Part shown: one piece after another, positions 20,122-30,060 of the stretch
How the letters are laid out: each line of letters opens with the position of its first letter
Numbering within the stretch: the stretch's first letter is position 1
From: an uncultured Bacillota bacterium
Lineage (GTDB): Bacteria; Bacillota_I; Bacilli_A; RF39; UBA660
Direction of reading: 5' to 3'
Assembly (NCBI GenBank): GCA_946407495.1
Contig: CAMJOB010000005.1
Location: 1-52,342, forward strand
DNA: 52,342 nucleotides
Program-made: the position numbers and the translations under genes
Notes under the pieces: generated by a model
What the model was told of the DNA's origin: nothing
Databases searched by the model: none
The model's input: only the letters and a program-made list of their open reading frames with translations

Positions 20122-22376
20122 TAAATCTTTTCGTGGAATGTTCTAGAGATTACTTCTTTTTGTTGTTCTTTAGTTAATCTGTTGAATCTTACTGAGTATC
20201 CTGATACACGAATTGTTAATAATGGATATTTATCAGGATTATTCATGGCATCTATTAATGTTTCTCTATTTAGTACATTAACATTTAAGTGATGTGCTCC
20301 TTGAACGAAGTATCCATCTAGTAATGATACTAAATTATCCATTTGTTCTTCTTTTGATTTTCCTAATGTATTAGGAACGATTGAGAATGTGTTTGAAATA
20401 CCATCTCTACAGCAGTTTTCCCAATCTAGTTTAGCAACTGAGTTAAGTGAAGCAATAGCTCCTGATGCATCTCTTCCATGCATTGGGTTAGCACCTGGAG
20501 CAAATGGTTCTCCTGCTTTTCTTCCATCTGGTGTTGAACCTGTTTTCTTTCCATATACTACGTTTGATGTAATTGTTAAAACTGAAAGAGTAGGTTTAGC
20601 ACCTCTATAACATGGATGTGAAGCTAATTCTTTGTAGATTTTTTCTAGGATGTCTTTTGCAATGTTGTCTACACGATCATCATCATTTCCATATTTAGGA
20701 TAATCTCCTTCAATTTCGAAGTCTACAGCAATACCATCTTCATTACGAATTGGTTTTACTTTTGCATATTTAATTGCAGATAGTGAATCTGCTGCAACTG
20801 ATAGTCCAGCAACACCATATGCCATTAATCTATTTACTTTTGTATCATGTAATGCCATTTGAACTGCTTCATAAGCGTATTTATCATGCATATAATGTAT
20901 TATGTTCATTGCATCACTATAGATACGAGCTACTTTTTCTAGCATTTTCCAATAAGCTTTTTTAACTTTTTCATAATCTAATACTTCGTCATCCATTTTT
21001 TCAAATCCTGGAATAACTAATTGATTTTTAACTTCATCAATTCCACCGTTGATTGAATATAATAATGATTTAGCTAAGTTACAACGAGCTCCAAAGAATT
21101 GCATATCTTTACCAACTCTCATTGAAGATACACAGCATGCAATGGCATAGTCATCTTTCATTGTTGGTCTCATTACATCATCATTTTCATATTGAACTGC
21201 ATCTGTTTCAATACTCATTTTTGCACAATATTTTTTCCAGTTTTCTGGTAAGTTTTGTGCCCAAAGTACTGTCATGTTTGGTTCTGGTGCTGGATCTAAG
21301 TTAGTTAATGTATGTAAGATACGGTATGAAGTCTTTGTAACCATACTCTTACCTCTAGTAGTTAATCCTCCTAGAGAACAAGTTACCCAAGTTGGGTCTC
21401 CTGAGAATAATTCATCATATTCTGGGGTTCTTAGGTGTCTTATTAAACGTAATTTAATTACGAATTGATCAATAATTTCTTGTGCTGTTTCTTCTGTTAG
21501 ACGACCTTCGGCTAAGTCTCTTTCAAAATAACAGTCAAAGAATGCATCTACACGTCCAATACTTTCAGCAGCTCCATTGTTTTCTTTTACTGCAGCTAAG
21601 TATCCGAAGTATGTCCATTGTACTGCTTCTTTTGCATTTCTTGCTGGTCTTGAAATATCAAATCCATATCCTAGAGCCATTTTCTTTAGTTCAATTAGTG
21701 CTCTATATTGTTCTGATAGTTCTTCTCTTAATTGGATAATCTTTTCATCCATATGACGGATTTTCATATTATCCCATTCATTTTTCTTTTCTTCCATTAA
21801 TCGGTCTACACCATAAAGAGCGATTCTTCTATAGTCACCGATAATTCTTCCTCTTCCATATGCATCAGGCAATCCTGTTAGCAATCCTACATGTCTTGCT
21901 GTACGAATTTCTGTTGTGTATGCATCAAAAACCCCTTGATTATGTGTTTTCCGATAATCGTTGAAGTGTTTATCTACTTCTGGGTTTAGATGATATCCAT
22001 ATGCATCCAATTCTTGGTATACCATTCTCATTCCACCATATGGATTTACGATTCTCTTTAATGGTTTATCAGTTTGTAATCCAAAGATAACTTCATTATG
22101 ATCATCGATATATCCTGGTTCGAAATTGTTAATACCTGAAATATGATCTACATCAATATCTAGAACATGTTTCTTCAATTCTTCCTTTAATAATTTTTCA
22201 CATTTTTTCCAGACTGTTTTAGTTTTGTCTGTTGGCTTTGCCAAGAATTCGTCAGTACCATCGTAGGCATGGTAGTTATTTTTAATGAAATCACTGACGT
22301 TGATTTCTTTTGTCCATTTTCCGGACTTGAAATTTTTCCATTCTTCCATGTTTTTTACACTCCTTCCATGTGACAT
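20121..22376 (-). CDS. pflB: Formate acetyltransferase (pyruvate formate-lyase)
   Basis: Active-site '[12 protein letters not shown]', glycyl-radical motif '[18 protein letters not shown]'. Confidence 0.97.
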   Translation of the reverse strand: MSHGRSVKNMEEWKNFKSGKWTKEINVSDFIKNNYHAYDGTDEFLAKPTDKTKTVWKKCEKLLKEELKKHVLDIDVDHISGINNFEPGYIDDHNEVIFGLQTDKPLKRIVNPYGGMRMVYQELDAYGYHLNPEVDKHFNDYRKTHNQGVFDAYTTEIRTARHVGLLTGLPDAYGRGRIIGDYRRIALYGVDRLMEEKKNEWDNMKIRHMDEKIIQLREELSEQYRALIELKKMALGYGFDISRPARNAKEAVQWTYFGYLAAVKENNGAAESIGRVDAFFDCYFERDLAEGRLTEETAQEIIDQFVIKLRLIRHLRTPEYDELFSGDPTWVTCSLGGLTTRGKSMVTKTSYRILHTLTNLDPAPEPNMTVLWAQNLPENWKKYCAKMSIETDAVQYENDDVMRPTMKDDYAIACCVSSMRVGKDMQFFGARCNLAKSLLYSINGGIDEVKNQLVIPGFEKMDDEVLDYEKVKKAYWKMLEKVARIYSDAMNIIHYMHDKYAYEAVQMALHDTKVNRLMAYGVAGLSVAADSLSAIKYAKVKPIRNEDGIAVDFEIEGDYPKYGNDDDRVDNIAKDILEKIYKELASHPCYRGAKPTLSVLTITSNVVYGKKTGSTPDGRKAGEPFAPGANPMHGRDASGAIASLNSVAKLDWENCCRDGISNTFSIVPNTLGKSKEEQMDNLVSLLDGYFVQGAHHLNVNVLNRETLIDAMNNPDKYPLLTIRVSGYSVRFNRLTKEQQKEVISRTFHEKI

Positions 22377-22462
22377 TTTAACACATAAAAAAATAAATTG
22401 TAGTCTTGAGTTTAATTTTTATTTTTAGTATAATTAGTTATTGATTTTTAGAGGTGATTCTA

Positions 22463-23398
22463 ATGTCTTTATTTCCAAACAAATATTTAAATTATAATGC
22501 TTCTAAGATAGAGGATTTTTGTACGATTCCAGTTGTAGGAACTAACTTTGTTCCACAAGGTGTTTGTCAATTTCATGACAAGATTGCATTAACTTGCTAC
22601 GATAGTAATAAGATAGAGAATACAATTTTAATTGTTTGTTCTAAAACATCATATAAGATTTTGTCTTTAGATGATCGTATGCATGGTGGTAGTGTTTGTT
22701 ATCATGAAGAATCTGATAGTTTATATGTTACTGGGAGAGGTATTGGAGTAAAATCTTTTATCCACAGATATTGTGGAAAGAATATTTTGGATGCTGAAGA
22801 TCATTCTATGATTACAGCAACTAATATTTATTGTGTAGATGAGTCAAATGATTTATATTCATCAAGTGCAAAGCATAGTTCTCCAGGATTTATGACTTGT
22901 TATAAGAATTATTTATTTGTTGGTAATTTTAGCGATTATGCTCATGCGCATAAGAATAATGGTATTTTAAAGAAATATCGTATAGCTAAAGATGGTAGTA
23001 TTACTTCAAAATCTGAGATTATTTATAATCCTTATAGTAATACACAAGGGTTATGCATATATGAAAAGGATAATAAAGAATACTATGTATTTAGTCGTTC
23101 TTTTGGTAGAAAGCGTAATTCTATATTAAATATTGCTACTTATGATAATCATCATTTTGAAAATATTGCGACTAATGTATTACCTTGTATGTCTGAACAA
23201 GTAAGTCAATATAATAATGATATAGTTATAATATTTGAATCTTGTGCAGATTGTTATTCTAAGAAATGTATTGGAATTAGAAGTGAAGTAGCTATTCTTT
23301 CTTTCGATGAGTTATTAAAAGGACAAGATTCCTTTAAGATTTTCTGTAAGGGAGATAAGTTATTTATTGACAACAAGAAGATTAAAATGAGCTTCTAA
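22463..23398 (+). CDS. Uncharacterised protein, possible beta-propeller-like fold
   Basis: Intact 312-aa ORF after AGAGGTGATT SD; repeated beta-type segments (KIALTCYDSN, DSLYVTGRG, NYLFVGNFS, KEYYVFSRSFG). Confidence 0.6.
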   Translation: MSLFPNKYLNYNASKIEDFCTIPVVGTNFVPQGVCQFHDKIALTCYDSNKIENTILIVCSKTSYKILSLDDRMHGGSVCYHEESDSLYVTGRGIGVKSFIHRYCGKNILDAEDHSMITATNIYCVDESNDLYSSSAKHSSPGFMTCYKNYLFVGNFSDYAHAHKNNGILKKYRIAKDGSITSKSEIIYNPYSNTQGLCIYEKDNKEYYVFSRSFGRKRNSILNIATYDNHHFENIATNVLPCMSEQVSQYNNDIVIIFESCADCYSKKCIGIRSEVAILSFDELLKGQDSFKIFCKGDKLFIDNKKIKMSF

Positions 23399-23440
23399 AC
23401 TGGACTTTTTCTTTATTTTATGGTATATTTACATACACAT

Positions 23441-23820
23441 GGGGTTGTTCCGGTTTCGACGGGAATATGGGAGCATAGATCGCAGGTCGGATGTTTCACG
23501 TTACGAGCACAAAAAAATAAACGCAAATAAAATTAAAGAAGTATTCGCTAACATGTTTGGTGGAAACCAAGCTGTTGCTTTTGCCTAATTTAATATAGGG
23601 AATACACTTCATTTTATCTTTCCCTAAGGGATAATCTGAGGTTCATTTTTATAGGGTATATCTATTATTTGTCTAGATAATAGAAAGAATTCTTAGACTG
23701 GTATATCTCTTTGGTCGTCAATTACTTGAGCGGTATACGAGAATAATTAGTTGACTAAGCCTGTAGAAGTTTATGTAGCTCGATTTTCGGACAGGAGTTC
23801 GATTCTCCTCAACTCCACCA
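23441..23820 (+). ncRNA. ssrA: tmRNA (one-piece)
   Basis: 5' GGGGTTGTTCCGGTTTCGACGGG; 3' GGACAGGAGTTCGATTCTCCTCAACTCCACCA; acceptor stem GGGGTTG/CAACTCC; tag ORF GCA(23523)...TAA(23588) = ANKIKEVFANMFGGNQAVAFA. Confidence 0.97.
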
Positions 23821-23831
23821 TGAGGAATATT

Positions 23832-23857
23832 ACGAACCATTTGGTTCGTTTTTTTTA
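23832..23857 (+). terminator. Terminator of ssrA
   Basis: ACGAACCA-TT-TGGTTCGT + T-run. Confidence 0.88.
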
Positions 23858-23951
23858 TGCTATAATATAGAAAAATAACAACTCAACCATTGGTATGTGT
23901 AATTTATAAGTGATTTGGCGTATAGTTAAGTCATGAAAGGAGATAAAGTTC

Positions 23952-24578
23952 ATGGATTTAATTAAGATTGGAAAATTTATTGCTGATTGTAGAAAAGAAA
24001 AGAATATTACTCAAGAGCAATTAGCTGAGAAATTATATATTACAGATAGAGCAGTATCTAAATGGGAAAGAGGATTATCTTTACCTGATGCGGATAAAAT
24101 GCTTGATTTATGTAATATATTAGGTATAAATGTCAATGAACTTTTAAATGGTGAGAAGATTGATATGAAAGATTATGAAAAGAAAAATGAAGAATTATTA
24201 ATTGAACTAGCTAAACAAGATGAATTAAAGAATAAGAAATTAATGACTTGTATGTGGACATTACTTATTACTAGTGCATTATTTTATTCAGGAATATTAT
24301 TTATATCTACTTCCTTATTAGAAGAGGGATTCCTTTTAGGAACAATTATTTCTGTATCTACAGTTTTATTTGTTATAGCTGCATTTATTGCCTTAAAGTT
24401 TGAATTAGATGCTGGATACTATGAATGTAAGAAATGTCATCATAGATTTGTACCTACTTATCTACAAGTTTTAATGGCTCCTCATATGAGTACTACCAGA
24501 CATTTAAAATGCCCTAAGTGTGGAAAAAAAAGTTGGGCAAAGAAAGTTATGTCTAAGGGTGATGAAAATGAAGAATAA
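23952..24578 (+). CDS. XRE-family HTH regulator with TM pair and C-terminal double-CxxC zinc ribbon
   Basis: HTH 'GKFIADCRKEKNITQEQLAEKLYITDRAVSKWERGLSLPDADKM'; TM region; 'YYECKKCHHRFVP...LKCPKCGKKSW'. Confidence 0.88.
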   Translation: MDLIKIGKFIADCRKEKNITQEQLAEKLYITDRAVSKWERGLSLPDADKMLDLCNILGINVNELLNGEKIDMKDYEKKNEELLIELAKQDELKNKKLMTCMWTLLITSALFYSGILFISTSLLEEGFLLGTIISVSTVLFVIAAFIALKFELDAGYYECKKCHHRFVPTYLQVLMAPHMSTTRHLKCPKCGKKSWAKKVMSKGDENEE

Positions 24579-24951
24579 TGAATTAACTAAGGAAGAAAAA
24601 GATAGATTATTATTAAATAGTGAAAATGTTATAGGTTTTGCATCTGCTTGTGCATTTGCCGAATCTATTATTGGTGCTACTTCAATGGATATTAGTGATC
24701 CTATTAGAGCAATTATAATTGGTTCAAGTACAGTTATGTTTACTTTATGTGCTGGTTATTGTGTTAAGATTGAAAAAGAAGCTGGATATTATAAATGTAG
24801 TAAATGTGGTTATGAACAAGTACCTGAAAAGTATATTGATGTATTATTTGCTCCACATATGGGTAGAACTCGTTATTTGAAGTGTCCTGAATGTGGTGAA
24901 AAGAGCTGGCAAAAGAAAGTTCTTACTAAAACAAGAAAAGATATCAAATGA
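24562..24951 (+). CDS. Membrane/zinc-ribbon protein paralogous to C-terminal half of the upstream XRE protein
   Basis: 'KEAGYYKCSKCGYEQVPEKYIDVLFAPHMGRTRYLKCPECGEKSWQKKV' aligns with the upstream gene's C-terminus; track start 24520 corrected to 24562 or 24568. Confidence 0.78.
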   Translation: MKMKNNELTKEEKDRLLLNSENVIGFASACAFAESIIGATSMDISDPIRAIIIGSSTVMFTLCAGYCVKIEKEAGYYKCSKCGYEQVPEKYIDVLFAPHMGRTRYLKCPECGEKSWQKKVLTKTRKDIK

Positions 24952-24962
24952 TATCTTTTTCT
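24937..24962. terminator. Terminator between zinc-ribbon gene and reverse-strand small ORF
   Basis: AAAAGATATCA-AA-TGATATCTTTT. Confidence 0.75.
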
Positions 24963-25082
24963 TTAGCAATGATTATTACCATTATTGTTATTAAATAGGA
25001 AGAATAATATAAATATAATAACTATTATCCAAAGCCAATAACCATTATTGTTATTGTTATAGTAAGGTTGATATCCGTACAT
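24963..25082 (-). CDS. 39-aa Tyr/Asn-rich single-TM peptide (YjcZ-like in appearance; not in supplied track)
   Basis: Reverse strand: AAAGGAGAGATACT-ATG; MYGYQPYYNNNNNGYWLWIIVIIFILFFLFNNNNGNNHC*; good SD, TM core, terminator downstream. Confidence 0.65.
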   Translation of the reverse strand: MYGYQPYYNNNNNGYWLWIIVIIFILFFLFNNNNGNNHC

Positions 25083-25146
25083 AGTATCTCTCCTTTCGTT
25101 GTATTATATGGAGAAATTAAATATATGCCATTACATATAATCTAGT

Positions 25147-25524
25147 ATGGAAGATCTTTCTAGTAAACTTAAACAATTAGATATAGAAGACTTTATATGG
25201 ATTGTATATATCGGTATTATTATACTTAGTTTGTATTCAAATGTATTGGAACGAAATTATTACTTAAATAAAGATAATTATTGTAAGAATAGATATTTAA
25301 AAATAACACAGATTATATTTTCTATACTAATAGTTGTTTATTTATATTTTTTAAAGGATTCTATTGATTCAATACGGAATTTAAAGAATACTGATTCAGA
25401 TAAAAAGAAGAAATTAGTTTTATTATCATTTATTGCTTCTTTATTAATTGCGATTAGTGGTTTTATATATCTTTATATATCTTTTGTGAATGATGATTTA
25501 AGCGTTGAAATTGCTTTTAATTAG
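25147..25524 (+). CDS. Uncharacterised small membrane protein
   Basis: 125-aa ORF with three hydrophobic segments. Confidence 0.5.
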   Translation: MEDLSSKLKQLDIEDFIWIVYIGIIILSLYSNVLERNYYLNKDNYCKNRYLKITQIIFSILIVVYLYFLKDSIDSIRNLKNTDSDKKKKLVLLSFIASLLIAISGFIYLYISFVNDDLSVEIAFN

Positions 25525-25611
25525 TATAATTTTCTCCTCTTAGGGGTATCCTATTTTTGACAAAGAAAAGTGTTTGTGCTACGATAGTAAGGTGTCTTTG
25601 GAGGAAAGAAT

Positions 25612-26616
25612 ATGAAAAACAATGGTGAATCGGTTAAGCCGATGTTATTAATGTTCGATTTAGGAATATTAATGATGGGCATAATTGGTTATGGAATTTT
25701 TTGTAACTTTATTTATTCAAAAATGGATATAAAGGTGGACAAAGATAAGGTTATTGAATATGGAGAAGAAAAGTATAACCTTAAGGATTTTATCTTAGAT
25801 AGTAATGGAGATATTATTGAGATAGGTGATATTGATACTAGTAAAGTAGGAAAACAAGATGTTACTGTTACTTTAAGTAAGTACAATTTATCTAAGGATG
25901 TAACATTCTCAGTAAATGTAGTTGATAAGGTTGCTCCTGTAATTGAGTTAAAGAATAATGATATTACAATTAAAGAAGGAGAAGCTTTAGATCTATTAGA
26001 TAATATTGCATCTGTTAAGGATGCTGTAGATGGTGATCTTTCTTATAGTGATAATGAGAACACCAATACATATACAATTAATGGTTCATTTGATAGTAAT
26101 AGTGCTGGTACTTATACATTAGAAGTTAAAGCAGTAGATAAATCAAATAACGTTAGTGTTACTTCTTTCAATGTTAAAGTTGAAGAAAAACCTAAGCCAG
26201 TATATCGTGAACAAGTTTATGCTCCTGCTGGAGCTAATGGTAGTGCTAGTGGTATAGTAAGTACTGCTTATTCATTATTAGGTAGTCCATATGTAGGTGG
26301 AGGTAATAGTCCAGCTGGATTCGACTGTAGTGGATTTGTTCAATATGTATATGGTTTAAATGGTAAATATATAAGCCGTAGTACTTCTACACAAGTTTAT
26401 GATGGTGTTGGAGTAAATAGAAATGATGCACAACCTGGAGATATAATTCTATGGGGTTATCCTGGAGGTTATGTAACACATTCATCTTTATATGTAGGAA
26501 ATGATATGATGATTCATGCTGCTAATCCATCTACTGGAGTAATCTTAAGTAGTGTTTCTGGATGGGAACGTGGTTCTGATGTTTCAGTTCTATATGTAAG
26601 AAGAGTTGTAGGCTAA
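25612..26616 (+). CDS. Membrane-anchored NlpC/P60 peptidoglycan hydrolase with Ig-like (DUF5011-type) domains
   Basis: TM; 'APVIELKNNDITIKEGEALDLLDNIASVKDAVDGDLS'; catalytic 'GFDCSGFVQYVYG', 'VTHSSLYVGNDMMIHA'. Confidence 0.88.
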   Translation: MKNNGESVKPMLLMFDLGILMMGIIGYGIFCNFIYSKMDIKVDKDKVIEYGEEKYNLKDFILDSNGDIIEIGDIDTSKVGKQDVTVTLSKYNLSKDVTFSVNVVDKVAPVIELKNNDITIKEGEALDLLDNIASVKDAVDGDLSYSDNENTNTYTINGSFDSNSAGTYTLEVKAVDKSNNVSVTSFNVKVEEKPKPVYREQVYAPAGANGSASGIVSTAYSLLGSPYVGGGNSPAGFDCSGFVQYVYGLNGKYISRSTSTQVYDGVGVNRNDAQPGDIILWGYPGGYVTHSSLYVGNDMMIHAANPSTGVILSSVSGWERGSDVSVLYVRRVVG

Positions 26617-26666
26617 TTAATGTATAAATATTTAAATCCTGTTAAAACTATTGATAGGAGGTAAAT

Positions 26667-26867
26667 ATGGAAACATTGCAAAAAAGCTTATTAGTATTAA
26701 CAATTGTAGGTGCTATAAACTGGGGATTAGTTGGTTTATTAGACCTAAACTTAGTTACTTCGTTATTTGGAAGTTCTATGTTAACTAGGATGATTTATAC
26801 AGTTATAGCTGTTGCAGGTATTGTTAATATAGGTATTTTATTTAATAATATAGAAAGGATAGATTAA
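26667..26867 (+). CDS. DUF378-family small membrane protein
   Basis: 66 aa; 'LLVLTIVGAINWGLVGLLDLNLVTSLFG'. Confidence 0.85.
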   Translation: METLQKSLLVLTIVGAINWGLVGLLDLNLVTSLFGSSMLTRMIYTVIAVAGIVNIGILFNNIERID

Positions 26868-26923
26868 TTCTATTCTTTTTTTATTATCTTTTGTTATAAT
26901 GAATATGAGGGTGGGGGATTATA

Positions 26924-29086
26924 ATGAATGATAAGTTAATTGCTATATTAAAAAAAGAAAAGAAGGCAATTTCATTAGAACAACTGGTTGAAAAGGCAAA
27001 ATTAGGATCTTTAGAGGAAGAGAAGGAGTTTCTAGAAGCCTTGAATAAAGGATTAAAGGATTACTCTATTATTAAGACCTCTAAGGATCGTTTTATTTTA
27101 CTTGAAAAAACATCTTTTAGAAAAGGCAGATATTTTGCTGGTAGAAATGGTGATGGTAAAGTTTCAGTAATTTATTCTTATGAAAGAGATGGACAAACTA
27201 TTTCTAAGAATAATATTTATGAAGTAGATAGTAATCATGCAGGTAATGCTGTTGATGGAGATATAGTTTTAGTTAATTTATATTCAGAACATCGTAATAG
27301 TCCTCTTAAAGGTAGTGTTCAAGCTATTATTAATAGACGATTAGATAATATTGTTGGAGAAGTTTTTCGTAATGGTACTAAGTATTATGTTAAACCTCTT
27401 GATAGACGTAAAAATATAATTATTAAATTAGATGATTACGCAGTAGAGGGTTCTAAAGTAGCTGTATCTATTGGTGAACAAATTGGCGATAGAGAATATA
27501 ATGGTGTAGTTACTAGGACTTTTAATCATATTTATGATCCTAAAGAAGATTTATTATTAGAAGCTTTTAAATGTGGAGTAGAGTGTGAGTTTTCTAAAGA
27601 GACTCTTGAAGAAGCAAAAAAAGTACCTACTGAAGTATTAGATGCGGATAGAATAGGTAGAGTTGATTTAACTGATTGGGAAATATTTACTATAGATAGT
27701 AAAGATACTAAAGATATAGATGATGCTTTAAGTTGTAAGAAATTAGATAATGGTAATTATTTAATTGGAGTACATATAGCAGATGTAAGTCATTATGTTC
27801 CCTTAAATTCTGCAATGGAAGCTGATGCATATAAGAGAGGTACTAGTGTTTATCTTCCGGGACTTGTATTTCCTATGTTGCCTAAAGAGTTATCTAATGG
27901 TATTTGTTCATTAAATCCTGATGTAGATAGACTTGCTTTATCTTGTATTATGGAGGTTACTCCTAATGGGAAAGTAGTGCATCATGATGTGGTTAAGAGT
28001 GTTATTCACTCTAGACTTAAGATGACTTATGATCAAGTTAATAATGTAATACATGATAGAGAATATGATTCTGCTTATAAGCCTTATGTATCTACATTAA
28101 AAGAATTGAATATTTTAGCTAATAGATTAGAGAAGAAACGTATTAAAGATGGAGCATTATCATTTGATAAACCAGAAATATCACTATCATATGACGAGTT
28201 CGGTCATGTTACTGGTGTTTCTTCTAGAGTACGTGATCAGGCTGAAAAGCTAATAGAAGAGTATATGTTACTAGCTAATGAGACTATTGATAAGCATTTA
28301 GTGTCATTAAATATACCTTGTCTACATCGTATTCATGATTATCCTAATGAAGAGCGTATGGAAGAATTCTTTAAATTGTTACATGCTTTAGGTAATGATT
28401 ATCAAAAATCAGATTATGTAACTTGTAGTACTAATCCACATGCGTTACAAGAATTAGAGAAGTTTATTAGAAATAGTGGCAGTTTATCTAATGTTTTATC
28501 CACTAATCTAATAAGATGTATGTCTAGAGCTAAATATAGTCCTAATAATATTGGGCATTTTGGTTTAGCTAAAGATTATTATTGTCATTTTACTTCTCCA
28601 ATACGTAGATATCCTGATCTTACTATTCATCGTTTATTAAAGAGTAGTATTGATAATACGGATTGTAGGAGCGTAATTGCTAATTTGGAAGAGATAGGTA
28701 TGCAAAGTTCTAAGATGGAACGTATAGCTGCAGAGGCTGAAGATAAGGCACTTAGAATGAGATTGGCTGAATATTATTCATCTTTTATTGGTAAAGAGTT
28801 TCAAGGTGTAATTACTGGACTTAATGATAAGGGTATGGATATTCAATTAGATAATTATGTTGAAGGAAGAATTAAAATTAAAGATATGCCAGGACGATAT
28901 ATTCAACATGGAGACTATTCATTAGTATCTCTTTCTGGTAAAGAAGATTATCATGTTGGGGATCGTTTAAATATGCGTTTAGTACGTTCAGATAAGCAAG
29001 ATAAATCTATTGATTTTCAACCTCTTCAAAAGATTCATTCTATTTCTAAAAAAGATACTAAGGTCTTAAAAAAGTCTAGAGTATAG
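26924..29086 (+). CDS. Ribonuclease R family (copy 2)
   Basis: RNB motif 'EIFTIDSKDTKDIDDALS', 'HFGLAKDYYCHFTSPIRRYPDLTIHRL', S1 C-terminus. Confidence 0.93.
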   Translation: MNDKLIAILKKEKKAISLEQLVEKAKLGSLEEEKEFLEALNKGLKDYSIIKTSKDRFILLEKTSFRKGRYFAGRNGDGKVSVIYSYERDGQTISKNNIYEVDSNHAGNAVDGDIVLVNLYSEHRNSPLKGSVQAIINRRLDNIVGEVFRNGTKYYVKPLDRRKNIIIKLDDYAVEGSKVAVSIGEQIGDREYNGVVTRTFNHIYDPKEDLLLEAFKCGVECEFSKETLEEAKKVPTEVLDADRIGRVDLTDWEIFTIDSKDTKDIDDALSCKKLDNGNYLIGVHIADVSHYVPLNSAMEADAYKRGTSVYLPGLVFPMLPKELSNGICSLNPDVDRLALSCIMEVTPNGKVVHHDVVKSVIHSRLKMTYDQVNNVIHDREYDSAYKPYVSTLKELNILANRLEKKRIKDGALSFDKPEISLSYDEFGHVTGVSSRVRDQAEKLIEEYMLLANETIDKHLVSLNIPCLHRIHDYPNEERMEEFFKLLHALGNDYQKSDYVTCSTNPHALQELEKFIRNSGSLSNVLSTNLIRCMSRAKYSPNNIGHFGLAKDYYCHFTSPIRRYPDLTIHRLLKSSIDNTDCRSVIANLEEIGMQSSKMERIAAEAEDKALRMRLAEYYSSFIGKEFQGVITGLNDKGMDIQLDNYVEGRIKIKDMPGRYIQHGDYSLVSLSGKEDYHVGDRLNMRLVRSDKQDKSIDFQPLQKIHSISKKDTKVLKKSRV

Positions 29087-29087
29087 G

Positions 29088-29116
29088 TTGATAATTTTCT
29101 TTTAAAATGTTATCAT
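29088..29116 (+). promoter_or_regulatory. Candidate promoter for cdaA operon
   Basis: TTGATA - 17 bp - TATCAT, about 110 nt upstream of the cdaA start. Confidence 0.4.
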
Positions 29117-29229
29117 ATATTATGAGAATAGGGGTGTATTGGATATATGTTTATATCCTATATTTATTATTATCTGTTCCTCAACCAACTTAAGAAAAAT
29201 AGTACATTAAAAAATAGGGAGATGATGTA

Positions 29230-30060
29230 ATGTCTGTTACGATGAGTGATGTTTTATCGATAATTAAAGAATTAGTAGATATATCTTTAGTTTGGTTTAT
29301 CTTTTACTATATATTAAAAAATATTAAGAATAATTTGAAGTTATCATTATTATTTAAGGGTGTAGCTTTAATCATTATTCTTAAAGTATTAAGTGATTGG
29401 ATTGGATTTGTTACTGTTGGATTATTACTTGAATATATAATTCAATGGGGACCAATTGCTTTAATAGTAATATTCCAACCAGAGATTCGTACTATTCTTG
29501 AACAATTAGGTAGAAGCCAATTGTTAGGAAGACATAAAGTACTTACAGTTGATGAACGTGAACGTATGGTTTACGAAATGGTTAATGCGATTGATTATTT
29601 AAGAAAAGAAAGAATTGGTGCATTAATAGTTATTGAACGTGATATGAGCTTAGCAAATTACATTGATAAAGCTAAAAAGTTATATGCTGATTTATCAAGT
29701 GATTTATTAATAGCAATCTTCTATGAAGGTAACCCATTACATGATGGTGGAGTTATTATTCAAGGAGATAGAATTACTTGTGCAGGAGCTGTATTCCCAA
29801 CAAGTAATAGTACTAAGTTAAATAGACGTCTTGGTACAAGACATAGAGCTGCTTTAGGTTTAGCAGAGGAAACTGATGCAATTTGTATTGTAGTTTCAGA
29901 AGAAACTGGAAGAGTATCTATAGCAATGAAGGGTGATATGCTATATAACTTAACATTAGATGATGTAAGAATGATGTTAATAGATGAGTTAAAACCAAAG
30001 CAAGATAATGACGATGAGAATTTAATAGATGAGGAAGAGATATATGAAGACAATAAGTAA
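29230..30060 (+). CDS. cdaA: Diadenylate cyclase (c-di-AMP synthase)
   Basis: Three N-terminal TMs; DAC motifs 'NPLHDGGVIIQGDRITCAGAVFP' (DGG) and 'RLGTRHRAALGL' (RHR). Confidence 0.97.
   Translation: MSVTMSDVLSIIKELVDISLVWFIFYYILKNIKNNLKLSLLFKGVALIIILKVLSDWIGFVTVGLLLEYIIQWGPIALIVIFQPEIRTILEQLGRSQLLGRHKVLTVDERERMVYEMVNAIDYLRKERIGALIVIERDMSLANYIDKAKKLYADLSSDLLIAIFYEGNPLHDGGVIIQGDRITCAGAVFPTSNSTKLNRRLGTRHRAALGLAEETDAICIVVSEETGRVSIAMKGDMLYNLTLDDVRMMLIDELKPKQDNDDENLIDEEEIYEDNK

Noticed and set aside
20389-21739. Five forward ORFs within pflB
   Set aside because: Antisense to the pflB coding frame, which is strongly conserved; no independent start signals.
24961-25070. ATTATTGTTATT-type repeats as possible CRISPR or satellite
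   Set aside because: Explained by Asn codons of the 39-aa reverse-strand ORF; no regular repeat-spacer layout. No CRISPR array was seen anywhere in the window.
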